Part shown: positions 8,543 to 17,063 of the stretch, piece by piece | Numbering within the stretch: position 1 is the first letter of the stretch | Layout: every line of letters starts with the position of its first letter | Source: Bdellovibrionia bacterium | Lineage (GTDB): Bacteria; Bdellovibrionota; Bdellovibrionia; Bdellovibrionales; JAUICD01 | NCBI GenBank assembly: GCA_030427965.1 | Contig: JAUICD010000002.1 | Coordinates: forward strand, 62,001 to 126,000 | Direction of reading: 5' to 3' | DNA length: 64,000 nt | The notes under the pieces: model-generated | What the model was told of the DNA's origin: nothing | Databases searched by the model: none | The model's input: only the letters and a program-made list of their open reading frames with translations | Position numbers and translations under genes: made by a program

Positions 8543-9322
8543 CTACCAATATTTTTCGACATGGATTTGGCCGGGCTCTTTTCTTGAATGGGCTCGGTAT
8601 CCTTCTTCTTCTAAGAGTTTTGTCATATCGATCACCATTTGTGGGTTTCCGCAGAGATAAATATGAGTGTTTTCTGGTGTGGGTTCTGTGCCCCAGTCGA
8701 CTTTTGACTTAACTTTTTCCCAACAAACTTGTACTCGTCCACACAAACCGTTCCATTTGTCCTTCTCCTCCGGTCGACTGACCACAGGAAGGTAAAATAG
8801 TCCATCTCTTTCATTGGAAAGAGAGTTGAGCTCTTCAACGTACCCAAGATCCTTGCAGTGTCTTACTCCATGAACAACTGTGGTTTTTTGACCTTCTTTT
8901 CCAAGTCCCAAAGATTCAACCATACTGATGTACGGCGCAAGCCCGGTGCCTGTTCCGATGAGTACAAGGTTTTGATTGGGATCAACACCCTCTAGTGTAA
9001 AAAACCCAGTGATCTTTGGGGCCATCCAAACGGAATCTCCAATTTTTAAATTGAAGAGCTTCGGGGTTAAAGCTCCGTCTTCAACCAGTGTAATAAAGTA
9101 CTCAACAAAGTCTTTTTGGTGATTGGCAGATGCAATAGAGTAAGCGCGGCGAATGGGGCGCGGGTTATCTGAGTCAGGGTCAGGAAGGCCAAGGGTGCCA
9201 AACTGTCCGGGCTTGAAGTCAGGTATAACCCCTTCTTTATAAGCTACCCGAAGTCTCATGAGGCTAGGGTGATAATCGATTCGATCCACTACTACGGCGT
9301 TGAGTGCATATTTGTCCGTCAT
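8543..9322 (-). CDS. fpr: Ferredoxin/flavodoxin-NADP(+) reductase
   Basis: FAD enzyme that moves electrons between NADPH and ferredoxin or flavodoxin, supplying reductant for Fe-S and radical-SAM enzymes and oxidative-stress defence. The FAD-binding RAYS motif is at 59-62 (RRAYSIAS), the NADP pyrophosphate loop GTGTGLAP near 127, and CGNPQMV near 222. The C-terminal VEKYW resembles the aromatic terminus of bacterial Fpr enzymes, where it stacks on the flavin. The length of 259 residues is normal. It is transcribed alone, divergently from comF. Confidence 0.92.
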   Translation of the reverse strand: MTDKYALNAVVVDRIDYHPSLMRLRVAYKEGVIPDFKPGQFGTLGLPDPDSDNPRPIRRAYSIASANHQKDFVEYFITLVEDGALTPKLFNLKIGDSVWMAPKITGFFTLEGVDPNQNLVLIGTGTGLAPYISMVESLGLGKEGQKTTVVHGVRHCKDLGYVEELNSLSNERDGLFYLPVVSRPEEKDKWNGLCGRVQVCWEKVKSKVDWGTEPTPENTHIYLCGNPQMVIDMTKLLEEEGYRAHSRKEPGQIHVEKYW

Positions 9323-9406
9323 ATAAATCTATCTACCATAAACCCAAGTGAGAGCCAAAAGGGAAGAGTGAGAAATTGGTACGTCATGTGAATGTGTTGG
9401 GGGGTT

Positions 9407-10000
9407 ATGGTGTCTTTATCCATCTATTCTTGCATTATTTGTGGAGCTTCTCGAGAACGAAAAATTCCCTTTTGTACTCACTGTTTGAAAGTTGCCACTA
9501 AAGAAATGGGGCGGATTCCACAACACTCTTATCCCTTTCCACTCACAACCCTTTTTTCTTGGAATCAGAGCAATCATAGATTTGTTCAAAAGCTCACCTA
9601 TCAAATGAAGGGAAACGGGGTGCACTCACTGTGGAAGTGGTTTGCCTTGGGATTGGTTCAAAAAGGTGATGTCCAGGTCCTTCCAACGGCTGTTGTTCCC
9701 TGTCCTTCTCGGGAGGGGGCTTATTGGGATCACTCCAGTTTATTTGCCAAAGAGGTGTCGAGGGTTTTGGGGATTCCACTTGTACGGGCATTGCGGTTTT
9801 CTGATGCCTCCAAATTGAAGCAAAAGTCACTTTCTCTCAAAGAGCGTAAAGTGCTTAAATTTAAGGCACTTAAGGAAATTGAGGGACCCATCCTCTTTGT
9901 CGATGATGTGGTGACCTCTGGAAGTACTGCTGTTGCGGCAAGAGAGGCTCTGAAATCATCCTATTTTTTCGAAGTTTGGGCGATTTCTTGTAGAGAGTGA
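9407..10000 (+). CDS. comF: ComF family phosphoribosyltransferase-like protein
   Basis: Family linked to DNA uptake and transformation. An N-terminal zinc ribbon (CIICG and FCTHC, residues about 9-29) precedes a phosphoribosyltransferase-like domain with the PRPP loop ILFVDDVVTSGST. A run of six G residues at 9399-9404 favours starts at ATG 9407 or GTG 9410; an in-frame ATG at 9392 would add five residues. The length is about 197 residues, slightly short but complete. It is followed 24 bases later by lolA on the same strand. Confidence 0.85.
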   Translation: MVSLSIYSCIICGASRERKIPFCTHCLKVATKEMGRIPQHSYPFPLTTLFSWNQSNHRFVQKLTYQMKGNGVHSLWKWFALGLVQKGDVQVLPTAVVPCPSREGAYWDHSSLFAKEVSRVLGIPLVRALRFSDASKLKQKSLSLKERKVLKFKALKEIEGPILFVDDVVTSGSTAVAAREALKSSYFFEVWAISCRE

Positions 10001-10024
10001 GGCATTTTGCTATAACGCAGCAAT

Positions 10025-10708
10025 ATGTGGACACGAGTTATAAATGAACAGGCTTTGAAATTGGCATTGGGATGGCTTCTTGCAACCAACTCCAGCGCCG
10101 TTGCAACAGAAACGACTGATACTCAAGTGGTTGCGGCAGTTGAGAAGAAGTATTCAGAGGCAAAGTCTATTCAAGCCAAGATTAAAAAACAACTGACGTT
10201 GGCCGTTCTTGAAAAAGAAAAAGAATTCTCTGGGCAACTTTTTATTCAATATGGTGGTTTTTTAAAAATGGAATATGAAAAACCCGTTCGTAGTTTTGTG
10301 TTATTTGAGAACAAAGTGATCTGGTCGGTTCAGTATCCTGAAGATCCAGAGTTTGATAACACAATACGTGTGCTAAAAACGAAAAAACCAAAAGACTCAC
10401 AGCCCCAAGTTATTCTTGCATTTCTTTTAGGTGAGGGAGAGTTTTTAAAATTTTTCAATGTAAAAAAAGTGAGTGAAAACGGAGATTATTTGGGTTTCGA
10501 ACTTCTTCCCAAAGACAAGAAAAGTGAAATTAAAAAACTGGTCATGAATATTGATCGAAAAAATCTATTGATTCGTTCGATGTCGTACTGGGACCAAATC
10601 GAAAATAAAACTCAAATAGATTTTTCAAATATTCGATTTGATAAAACCCTACCAAAAGATATTTTTAAATTTAAACTTCCCTCGAATGCTGAAGTTACGG
10701 AGATTTAA
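10025..10708 (+). CDS. lolA: LolA-like outer-membrane lipoprotein carrier
   Basis: Periplasmic chaperone that takes lipoproteins from LolCDE and hands them to the outer membrane. Over residues 30-225 the pattern of LolA is visible: AVEKKYSEAKSIQAKIKKQ, FSGQLFIQYGGFLKMEY, a WSVQYPEDPEF strand, and a C-terminal segment reading DFSNIRFDKTLPKDIFKFKLP. The N-terminus (MWTRVINEQALKLALGWLL) is an atypical, weak signal peptide, and no better start is visible. It ends directly at the TTG start of rimO, so comF-lolA-rimO probably share a transcript. Confidence 0.8.
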   Translation: MWTRVINEQALKLALGWLLATNSSAVATETTDTQVVAAVEKKYSEAKSIQAKIKKQLTLAVLEKEKEFSGQLFIQYGGFLKMEYEKPVRSFVLFENKVIWSVQYPEDPEFDNTIRVLKTKKPKDSQPQVILAFLLGEGEFLKFFNVKKVSENGDYLGFELLPKDKKSEIKKLVMNIDRKNLLIRSMSYWDQIENKTQIDFSNIRFDKTLPKDIFKFKLPSNAEVTEI

Positions 10709-12058
10709 TTGAAAAAGAAAGTGCACTTTGTCAGCCTGGGTTGCCCTAAAAATTTAGTAGATACAGAAATTATGGTAGGAGACTTAAGGGGCAATAACTA
10801 TGAGGTTGTTGCAGACGCAAGTGGTGCTGATACTGTTATTGTCAATACTTGTGGGTTTATTGAAGATTCAAAGAAAGAGTCTATTGATACAATTTTAGAG
10901 ATGTCGGCACTAAAAGAAAGTGGAAAGATAAACAAACTAGTTGTGGCTGGGTGTTTAACTCAACGTTACAAAGATGAGCTTGTTAAAGAGCTTCCAGAAG
11001 CTGATGTTTTTGTTGGTTCGGGACAGTTTCAAGAGATTTCATCTATTTTACAAAAAAATGAAAAAAACCCAGAAGAAAAAACATTCTTTCATTTACCGAC
11101 TTTTTTACAAAAAAAATCAACAGTCCGGGTGAATACTCAGCCTGGGCACAGAGCTTATTTGAAAATATCAGAAGGGTGTTTGAAGCGATGTGCATTCTGT
11201 GCAATACCAAAAATTCGAGGAAACCTTCAATCCAGAAATATTTTAGATATTGTGAATGAAGCAAAGCTTTTAGCTGCAGGTGGGGTTAAAGAGTTAATAG
11301 TGATTTCACATGATTTTACAGACTATGGCTGGGATCTTCGGCGAAAAAATGAAAATGTGATAGACAACCCATATGAACTACTCAAGGCTTTGAATGACGT
11401 GGAGGGAATTGAGTGGATACGCCTTCTTTATTTGTATCCAGATGGAGTCACTCCGGAAGTTTTGAGCTTAATTAAGGATAACCCTAAGATGTGTAAGTAT
11501 TTTGATATGCCACTACAGCACATCAACAATGAAGTTTTAAAATCTATGAATCGAAAAATGACCCGAGAAGAGATTTCTGAGGTACTTTCAAATATTCGAA
11601 GAGAAATTCCAAATGCTGTTATTCGCACTCAATTTATAGTGGGCTTTCCGGGTGAGACGGAGGAGCAGTTTCGAGAGCTTTTGGAGTTTATTGAAGAACA
11701 AGAGTTTGATCGAGTGGGCTGTTTTAAATATTCTATTGAAGAGGGAACGGCTGCTGGTAAAATGGAAAACCAAATTGCCGAAGAGGTGAAGGAAGAGCGC
11801 TACCGTGCAGTGATGGAGCTTCAGAAAAAGATTTCAAGAAAAAAACATCAAGCATTTATTGGAAAGACAGTTGATGTACTTGTAGAAGGTTTGAGTGAAG
11901 AGACAGATTTACTTCTTCAAGGTCGGACATCGCAACAAGCACCTGAGATTGATGGTGTTGTTTTGATCAATGATGGTAAAGCAAGCGTTGGTGAAATTGT
12001 TCGAGTCCGAGTGAATGATTCTCACGACTATGATCTAGTTGGTGAAATTGTTCACTGA
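10709..12058 (+). CDS. rimO: Ribosomal protein uS12 (Asp89) methylthiotransferase RimO
   Basis: Radical-SAM enzyme that adds a methylthio group to uS12. The N-terminal UPF0004 domain starts with the diagnostic VSLGCPKNLVDTE. The radical-SAM cluster cysteines are C157, C161 and C164 (CLKRCAFC). A TRAM domain closes the 449-residue chain. MiaB, the tRNA relative, lacks the LGCPKNLVD signature. The TTG start directly follows the lolA TAA, with CGGAG about seven bases upstream. Confidence 0.96.
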   Translation: MKKKVHFVSLGCPKNLVDTEIMVGDLRGNNYEVVADASGADTVIVNTCGFIEDSKKESIDTILEMSALKESGKINKLVVAGCLTQRYKDELVKELPEADVFVGSGQFQEISSILQKNEKNPEEKTFFHLPTFLQKKSTVRVNTQPGHRAYLKISEGCLKRCAFCAIPKIRGNLQSRNILDIVNEAKLLAAGGVKELIVISHDFTDYGWDLRRKNENVIDNPYELLKALNDVEGIEWIRLLYLYPDGVTPEVLSLIKDNPKMCKYFDMPLQHINNEVLKSMNRKMTREEISEVLSNIRREIPNAVIRTQFIVGFPGETEEQFRELLEFIEEQEFDRVGCFKYSIEEGTAAGKMENQIAEEVKEERYRAVMELQKKISRKKHQAFIGKTVDVLVEGLSEETDLLLQGRTSQQAPEIDGVVLINDGKASVGEIVRVRVNDSHDYDLVGEIVH

Positions 12059-12136
12059 TTTTGAAGGCTTGACAGTTAATGTCACTGATGATGGAATAAT
12101 CTTACACCTATGATCGGCACCTTGGAGGATTCGAAC

Positions 12137-12220
12137 ATGCTGGCACCCCGGCTTATGATGATGTTTGTCTTTTCGGCAGTACTTATTTTTATAGTGAACG
12201 TTTTAGTCAACGTGAATTAG
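12137..12220 (+). CDS. Putative 27-residue single-span membrane peptide
   Basis: An ORF too short for most gene finders reads MLAPRLMMMFVFSAVLIF and ends NVLVNVN. It is one hydrophobic helix with a positive N-terminal flank. GGAGG at 12124-12128 is eight bases before the ATG, an excellent ribosome site. A TTGACA hexamer at 12069-12074 just after rimO may be a -35 element, although the best -10 (GGAATA, 18 bases on) is weak. It ends 11 bases before the next gene. Function unknown; similar peptides tune membrane complexes. Confidence 0.4.
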   Translation: MLAPRLMMMFVFSAVLIFIVNVLVNVN

Positions 12221-12231
12221 GAAGATCCCAT

Positions 12232-12777
12232 ATGAGAGCTTTTTTAATAATTGTGGGCCTTGTTGTTGCATCCAACCTTTTGGCAGCAGAGCTTTATGAT
12301 GTGAAAGTGCCAGATACGATCACTGTTGGGGAAAAGAAGCTTGTGTTGAATGGGCTTGGGCTAAGAAAGGCTATGGCTGTATTTAAAGTTTATGTTGCAG
12401 CTCTCTACGTGGAAAAAAAGTCAAGTGACCCCACTGCTATTATCAATAGCAGTGGAACAAGGAAACTAGAGCTTCACTTTAAAAGATATGTGGAAAAGAA
12501 GAAACTTACAGAGGCTTGGAAAAAAGGGTTTAAGAAAAACAAAATATCTGGATATGACTATCGGTCAGATTTAACGATCTTAAATAAAGCGATGACTTCT
12601 ATGAAAGAGGGTGAGGTTATTCAAATGACGTTTTATCCAGATCACGCACTTATCCAGGCAAAAGACAATGAGCCTCTGAAAATTGAAGGGGCCAAATTTG
12701 CCAAACAGCTTCTGAGTGTTTTTCTTTCTTCTCCACCAAATGCAGAACTTAAGAGTGGTTTACTTGGCTTAGATTAG
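12232..12777 (+). CDS. Secreted chalcone-isomerase-like protein
   Basis: A 181-residue protein with a signal peptide ending near residue 19 (MRAFLIIVGLVVASNLLAA). The mature part matches the bacterial chalcone-isomerase-like fold: GLGLRKAMAVFKVYVAALY near residue 40, KLELHFKRYV near 80, and YPDHALIQ near 145. These periplasmic proteins are widespread in proteobacteria and lack the plant catalytic residues; their ligands may be fatty acids but the role is not settled. It follows the 27-residue ORF closely and could share its promoter. Confidence 0.8.
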   Translation: MRAFLIIVGLVVASNLLAAELYDVKVPDTITVGEKKLVLNGLGLRKAMAVFKVYVAALYVEKKSSDPTAIINSSGTRKLELHFKRYVEKKKLTEAWKKGFKKNKISGYDYRSDLTILNKAMTSMKEGEVIQMTFYPDHALIQAKDNEPLKIEGAKFAKQLLSVFLSSPPNAELKSGLLGLD

Positions 12778-12944
12778 AGGCAAAACAACATTCCCTTTAA
12801 AGTTCGTTACAATTCCAGTTTATTTAGATCCAATAAAAGTAATGCCTGGGACTGGGCTCTTCTTATAGACAGTTTGGTGTAAAATATTTAGAAACTGAAC
12901 TGAGTTTATAAAACCTTCCTGAAATATTTGGAAGTTCTAATCAA

Positions 12945-13661
12945 ATGATGAAAGAGGGAGAGTATCCGGAGTCTGGGTTAACAGAATGTAAAGAGGTCGT
13001 TGAAGTTCAGAGAGCCTTTTTGTGTTTGAGCTTTACTCAAAGTGAAATGAATAAGGCACTAACGCGAGCCTCTATTTATGTTGAAGGTTTGATGGGGATT
13101 GAGGCTGACACAGTTGTTCCGCTCAGTAATTATGTTTATCTGCGTTTACAGAATATGGTGGGAGGGCATGATCTTAAAGTTTCTCGACTCATCCAATTTT
13201 ATGAAGACGTTCAAGAGGCGTGTTTTGAATCATCAGGGGATCCAGATATTTGTTTGAATCCGAATGAGGAAGAAATTTTTAACAAATTGATTCTTCCACT
13301 TGCAAAGGAAGACAAAGAAGCCGTTGTTATCACTTTTGCAATTCGAAGTTCGATGTCTTATCAAATGGTCGTATCTCATGAAATTATGCATGCTCAATAC
13401 TTCTTACAAGATGAATATCAAAAAGTTATTGATGAGTTTTGGGAAAATGATGTGAGTGATGAAGACAAAAGTGAAATCGCCTCGATCCTTTCAAGAGTCT
13501 ATAATGTGGAAGATGAACTGCTTCTAAAGAATGAGTTCCAAGCATATATTTTGATGGCTGGAGCTGAGGCCAGTTATTTGAAGCGATTTCTATCAAAATA
13601 TCGTGATCTTATCTTCACCAAGATGCGTAAGGTTGAGGTAGAGCCGATACAGGTTCAGTAG
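12945..13661 (+). CDS. Hypothetical protein with a HExxH metallopeptidase motif
   Basis: Unrecognised 238-residue protein carrying a zinc-peptidase signature: H145-E146-x-x-H149 (SHEIMHAQYF), with a possible third ligand E197 in NEFQAY, 48 residues later, as in gluzincins. C15, C27, C72 and C82 lie in the N-terminal half. No signal peptide is visible at the ATG, and the reading frame is closed by a TAA at 12909, so an N-terminal export signal may have been lost. GGAAG lies ten bases before the ATG. Peptidase activity is inferred from the motif. Confidence 0.6.
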   Translation: MMKEGEYPESGLTECKEVVEVQRAFLCLSFTQSEMNKALTRASIYVEGLMGIEADTVVPLSNYVYLRLQNMVGGHDLKVSRLIQFYEDVQEACFESSGDPDICLNPNEEEIFNKLILPLAKEDKEAVVITFAIRSSMSYQMVVSHEIMHAQYFLQDEYQKVIDEFWENDVSDEDKSEIASILSRVYNVEDELLLKNEFQAYILMAGAEASYLKRFLSKYRDLIFTKMRKVEVEPIQVQ

Positions 13662-13781
13662 ATTTCTCTTTTTTATTATTTTAAAATATGTAGAGTATAG
13701 GCTGTGTGATTATCACGCGCGGCCTATAGGTCTAAAAGCCTTGTCTTTGAAACAAAACAACCAGAGTTTACAATTCAAGGG

Positions 13782-13916
13782 ATGGGAAATGATTTTACAA
13801 TAGATGAGAGGATAGGATTTATCACCCAAGGTGAGAGATCGATCTTGGTGGGGGTATGTCTGTTATTTGGGCAAGTGATGCTCTTAATTCAAGATGTTGG
13901 AGTTATCCGTTCCTGA
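13782..13916 (+). CDS. Putative 44-residue protein with one hydrophobic segment
   Basis: A short ORF in an otherwise empty 274-base gap. It starts MGNDFTIDERIGF and has a hydrophobic stretch (ILVGVCLLFGQVMLLI). The ribosome site is weak (CAAGG close to the ATG). Its TGA lies inside the left arm of a plus-strand hairpin at 13912-13929, which hints at a discrete transcript. No homolog is recognised and the ORF could be fortuitous. Confidence 0.3.
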   Translation: MGNDFTIDERIGFITQGERSILVGVCLLFGQVMLLIQDVGVIRS

Positions 13917-13934
13917 GAAGAGACTCAGGTGCTT
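13912..13934 (+). terminator. Weak intrinsic terminator between convergent units
   Basis: CCTGAG (13912-13917) pairs with CTCAGG (13924-13929) around AAGAGA, followed by TGCTTTT on the plus strand. It lies at the end of the 44-residue ORF and faces hpt. On the minus strand no T-run follows the stem. Confidence 0.5.
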
Positions 13935-13935
13935 T

Positions 13936-14463
13936 TCAATTCTTTAGGAAGTAGATCTCTTTATAGTTTCGACCCATTTCACCATCATCCATCCCGTAGC
14001 CAACAACAAAACGATCTTCAATTGTACGTCCAATATAATCTGGGCGTATGTTGATCGCACGTCTTGCGGGTTTATCAAGAAGAGTCACAATCTTAAGTGA
14101 TCGTGGTCCAGAGGCAAGAAGGCGGTTTTTTAAGAAACTTAAGGTTCTCCCCTCATCAATGATCTCTTCAACAATCAATACGTCTTTTCCAGCAATGTTT
14201 GTCGAAATATCTTTAAGAATTTTAATTGTGCTATCTTTGGGTTCTCCCTCAAGTGAGGCGCTTGTCAATTGAACAAAGTCAATTTTTTGTGGAAGATCTA
14301 ACTTTCTCATTAGATCGGAAGCAAAAAGTGTGGATCCTTTGAGTGGACAAATCAAAATCACTTCTCGACCCTGGTAGTCTGACTCAATCTCTCGAGCCAA
14401 TCCATCAATCATGTCTGATATTTCATCTTGGGTGATATAGGGTATTAAATATTCTTTTAACAT
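13936..14463 (-). CDS. hpt: Hypoxanthine phosphoribosyltransferase
   Basis: Purine salvage enzyme that joins hypoxanthine or guanine to PRPP to give IMP or GMP. The PRPP loop is VLIVEEIIDEGRT at 95-107, with the HPRT-specific acidic pair E99-E100. Upstream, ICPLKGSTLFASDLMRKL supplies the pyrophosphate-binding lysine-glycine loop. The 175-residue length is typical. Its start overlaps the end of the upstream TPR gene by seven bases, so it is the last gene of bamD-TPR-hpt. Salvage of prey-derived purines would suit a predator, but that is inference. Confidence 0.94.
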   Translation of the reverse strand: MLKEYLIPYITQDEISDMIDGLAREIESDYQGREVILICPLKGSTLFASDLMRKLDLPQKIDFVQLTSASLEGEPKDSTIKILKDISTNIAGKDVLIVEEIIDEGRTLSFLKNRLLASGPRSLKIVTLLDKPARRAINIRPDYIGRTIEDRFVVGYGMDDGEMGRNYKEIYFLKN

Positions 14464-15200
14464 AAATCGACCTCGTTACGAGTTTGTATCACTCCGCTTT
14501 CATCGGCGAGTTTGAGTTTTGATTGAGCCAAGGGGTTTTGAGGGTCTCTTAACAAAACACTCTCCCACTGTTCGACAGCCTGTAAAATATTATTTGATTC
14601 AAAATAAATATCGCCAAGTTTTAATCGTGCACCAATAAAGTGAGGGTAGTTTTGAATGAGAGTTTTGAGCTCATTCACTGCTCGAGAGGCTCGGTCGGAT
14701 TTGACAAGACTGTCGGCAACCTTGAGAGAAATTTGAGTGATATCGTCATACAAAGATTTGGACTTATAATACTGGTCAGTCGCTTCATCATACCTTTTGT
14801 TTTCGAAGTAAATATCACCAAGCTCTTCGTGTTTCTGAGCAAGTATACGGTCTAAAAATGGATCGGCCTGGTTTTCTCGCCCAGCAAGTTGATCTTGGGC
14901 ATCTTTGAAAACTTGTTTTCCCTCTTCGTAACGACCAATGTCGTTCAAGATGATTGAAAGGCCAATGCTGGCATCGGTATAGGTTGGATCAATTTCAAGA
15001 GCACGCTTGAAGGTTTTGATGGCTTTATTGAATCGTCCTCGATCATAGTAAATGGTTGCAAGCATTTGAAAAATTTCAGGTACGCGGTTGTTTTTAAGCA
15101 GAAGTTGTTGAAGCATGTTTTCGGCAGAGTTGTATTCTCCAGCGATAAACTTTTCGCGTGCAATATCTAGAATTTCATCAAAGCTTTCATCATAACCCAT
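14457..15200 (-). CDS. TPR-repeat protein
   Basis: A 247-residue protein built almost entirely of tetratricopeptide repeats. Examples are IFQMLATIYYDRGRFNKAIK at 39-58, KHEELGDIYFENKRYDEATD near 124, and GARLKLGDIYFESNNILQAV near 195. It has no signal peptide and no catalytic motif, so a cytoplasmic scaffold or adaptor is likely. It lies between bamD (11-base overlap) and hpt (seven-base overlap). A relation to LapB/YciM-type scaffolds is possible, but no rubredoxin-like metal site is present. Confidence 0.8.
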   Translation of the reverse strand: MGYDESFDEILDIAREKFIAGEYNSAENMLQQLLLKNNRVPEIFQMLATIYYDRGRFNKAIKTFKRALEIDPTYTDASIGLSIILNDIGRYEEGKQVFKDAQDQLAGRENQADPFLDRILAQKHEELGDIYFENKRYDEATDQYYKSKSLYDDITQISLKVADSLVKSDRASRAVNELKTLIQNYPHFIGARLKLGDIYFESNNILQAVEQWESVLLRDPQNPLAQSKLKLADESGVIQTRNEVDLC

Positions 15201-15948
15201 AGGACTTCATTGCTCCTTTGGCGTCACTGGCTTCATCTGAATTTGAAAAGCGACGTATCAATATATCAAAAAATTGAGAAGCTTTTTTCTTTTCACCAAC
15301 TTCAGCAGCGCTTACTCCAGCTCCATAGAGTGCGCGTGGGATTAAACTTTTTGTGTCTGTAAAGGATTTGAGGAAAGTTGCATATCGCAAGAGTGCGCTG
15401 TCATATTTGTCACGAATGAAATAAAAGTCTGCGACATAGAGTTCTTTTTTTGCAAGTTTTTGTCTCAACTCTTTTCGTTTTTCCTTGGCCTCTTTGACAT
15501 ATTCGGATTTTGAATGTTCTCGAATCACCTCGTCAAAGTAACGGATGGCACGGTTGGCAAGAGAGAGGTCACGATCCACTGTGCTGGGCACTTGATGAAA
15601 ATAACAAAGCGCCAATTGGTTTGTGACATAATCAATTTTTCTATGTTTGGGATGTAGGTCTTTAAAAACCAAATACGCACCCAGTGCATCGTCATAGGAT
15701 TCTCTTTTAAAATGAATATTGGCAATTCGAAGCTCGGCTTCAACAGCATAGCGACTGTAGGGGTGTCGGTTTTTGACTTCAGCAAACTTCTTTAATGCCT
15801 GTTCATAAAGCTCGTCGTCTTCTAATTCTTTTGCGTACTCAAAAGCTCCTTTTGCAGAGTTGGTGTCTCTTAGTAGACTTGAAGAACATGAAACAAAGCT
15901 AAAAGAGGCTAAAATAAGTAGGGCGTAGAGCTTGATCATGAGAGGCAT
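15190..15948 (-). CDS. bamD: Outer-membrane assembly lipoprotein BamD
   Basis: TPR lipoprotein of the BAM complex that inserts beta-barrels into the outer membrane. The signal peptide ends in a lipobox-like FVSC, making the following cysteine the lipidated residue. BamD-like repeats follow: FEYAKELEDDELYEQALKKF, RHPYSRYAVEAELRIANIHF, and the conserved LAKKELYVADFYFIRDKYDS near residue 170. The start is ATG 15948, or 15939 (MIKLYALLIL), which gives a more compact signal. It leads the bamD-TPR-hpt unit. Confidence 0.88.
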   Translation of the reverse strand: MPLMIKLYALLILASFSFVSCSSSLLRDTNSAKGAFEYAKELEDDELYEQALKKFAEVKNRHPYSRYAVEAELRIANIHFKRESYDDALGAYLVFKDLHPKHRKIDYVTNQLALCYFHQVPSTVDRDLSLANRAIRYFDEVIREHSKSEYVKEAKEKRKELRQKLAKKELYVADFYFIRDKYDSALLRYATFLKSFTDTKSLIPRALYGAGVSAAEVGEKKKASQFFDILIRRFSNSDEASDAKGAMKSYGL

Positions 15949-16010
15949 TCTAGGGGGATTTAACCCGATTAGTCAAAATCTAAAACTGTAGTCGTGGATT
16001 AGGACGCGCC

Positions 16011-17063
16011 CTAACTAACTCTAAATCCCACAATGTGATTGTAGACCGTCGACACGGTGAGTTTTAATGCACTTGTTGCTGGGATTGAAATGATCATTCC
16101 GAGTATTCCCATGACTTGAGATCCAATAATAATCACGATAACGACAGTGACGGGATGCAGATTTACGATTTTGGCCACAACAAGAGGGATGATAAAGAGC
16201 ATATCAATAATTTGGGCAATTGCGTAAACCGAGGTCATAATTAGGATTGTGAGCCAAGGATCTTGATTGATGAGCGCAATTGCAAATGCAGGGATGGCTC
16301 CAATGAGGGGGCCGATATAGGGGATCAAGTTTGTGAGTGCGGCAAATATTGCCAAAACCGTGGCATAACGAAACCCCATAATTCCTAACCCCAACCATAC
16401 GACAAGGCCAACAATAAGAGCTTCAAGAAGGCGGGCTCGGATAAACCCCCCGATTTGTTCGTTGATGTCATGGGTAAGGGAGAGCGCAATTTCAAAAAGA
16501 TTGTTTGGAACCATAGAAAGAAGTTTTCGAGAAATATTTCTGCCATCTCGAAGCATAAAGAAGGCAAAAAATGGAGCTAAAATAATTGTAGTAAAAGTTT
16601 TTTGTGCAAGAACGGGAAGGCTACTCAATGTCGAGCCAATCCAACTTTGAAAAAGGGCGCCAGATTCTTGGCTTAAATTAAAATCATAAAAAGATGAAAG
16701 TGTAGAGCTTAGGCGGTCCTCAACGTATGCAACAAGGCTTGTGATACCTTCGGCATACTTAGGAAGCTCGGATTGGATGTTTTGCAGTTGATTTGTAATA
16801 AGTGGTGAGACAAGTGAAATAATCGTTCCAATCAAAATTCCAGAAATCAAAAAGAGAACAGAGATGCAAAGTGATCTATCAAAACCCATTCTCTCAAAAT
16901 GACTTACAATAGGGTTGAACAAGTAACTGATAACAAAGGCGAGTAGAAAAGAAACAAGCATGTTTTCGACTTTTATAAGTATTGTAAAAGAAAGGAGAAG
17001 AAGTGCGATAACTGCAGCTAGCCTGAGCCACTGTTCTCTGCGAAGAGCTTTGTTATTTGCCAC
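16011..17063 (-). CDS. AI-2E family transporter (PerM-like membrane protein)
   Basis: A polytopic inner-membrane protein of 350 residues with about eight hydrophobic spans. The family pattern is clear: FVISYLFNPIVSHFERMG near residue 40, then PFFAFFMLRDG near 165, and the C-terminal NLIPYIGPLIGAIPAF near 245 and VAKIVNLHPVTVVIVIIIGS near 300. Members include AI-2 exporters, PerM-like proteins and sodium/proton exchangers, so the substrate cannot be read from sequence. Its start overlaps the cyclic-nucleotide-binding gene by 11 bases. Confidence 0.9.
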   Translation of the reverse strand: MANNKALRREQWLRLAAVIALLLLSFTILIKVENMLVSFLLAFVISYLFNPIVSHFERMGFDRSLCISVLFLISGILIGTIISLVSPLITNQLQNIQSELPKYAEGITSLVAYVEDRLSSTLSSFYDFNLSQESGALFQSWIGSTLSSLPVLAQKTFTTIILAPFFAFFMLRDGRNISRKLLSMVPNNLFEIALSLTHDINEQIGGFIRARLLEALIVGLVVWLGLGIMGFRYATVLAIFAALTNLIPYIGPLIGAIPAFAIALINQDPWLTILIMTSVYAIAQIIDMLFIIPLVVAKIVNLHPVTVVIVIIIGSQVMGILGMIISIPATSALKLTVSTVYNHIVGFRVS

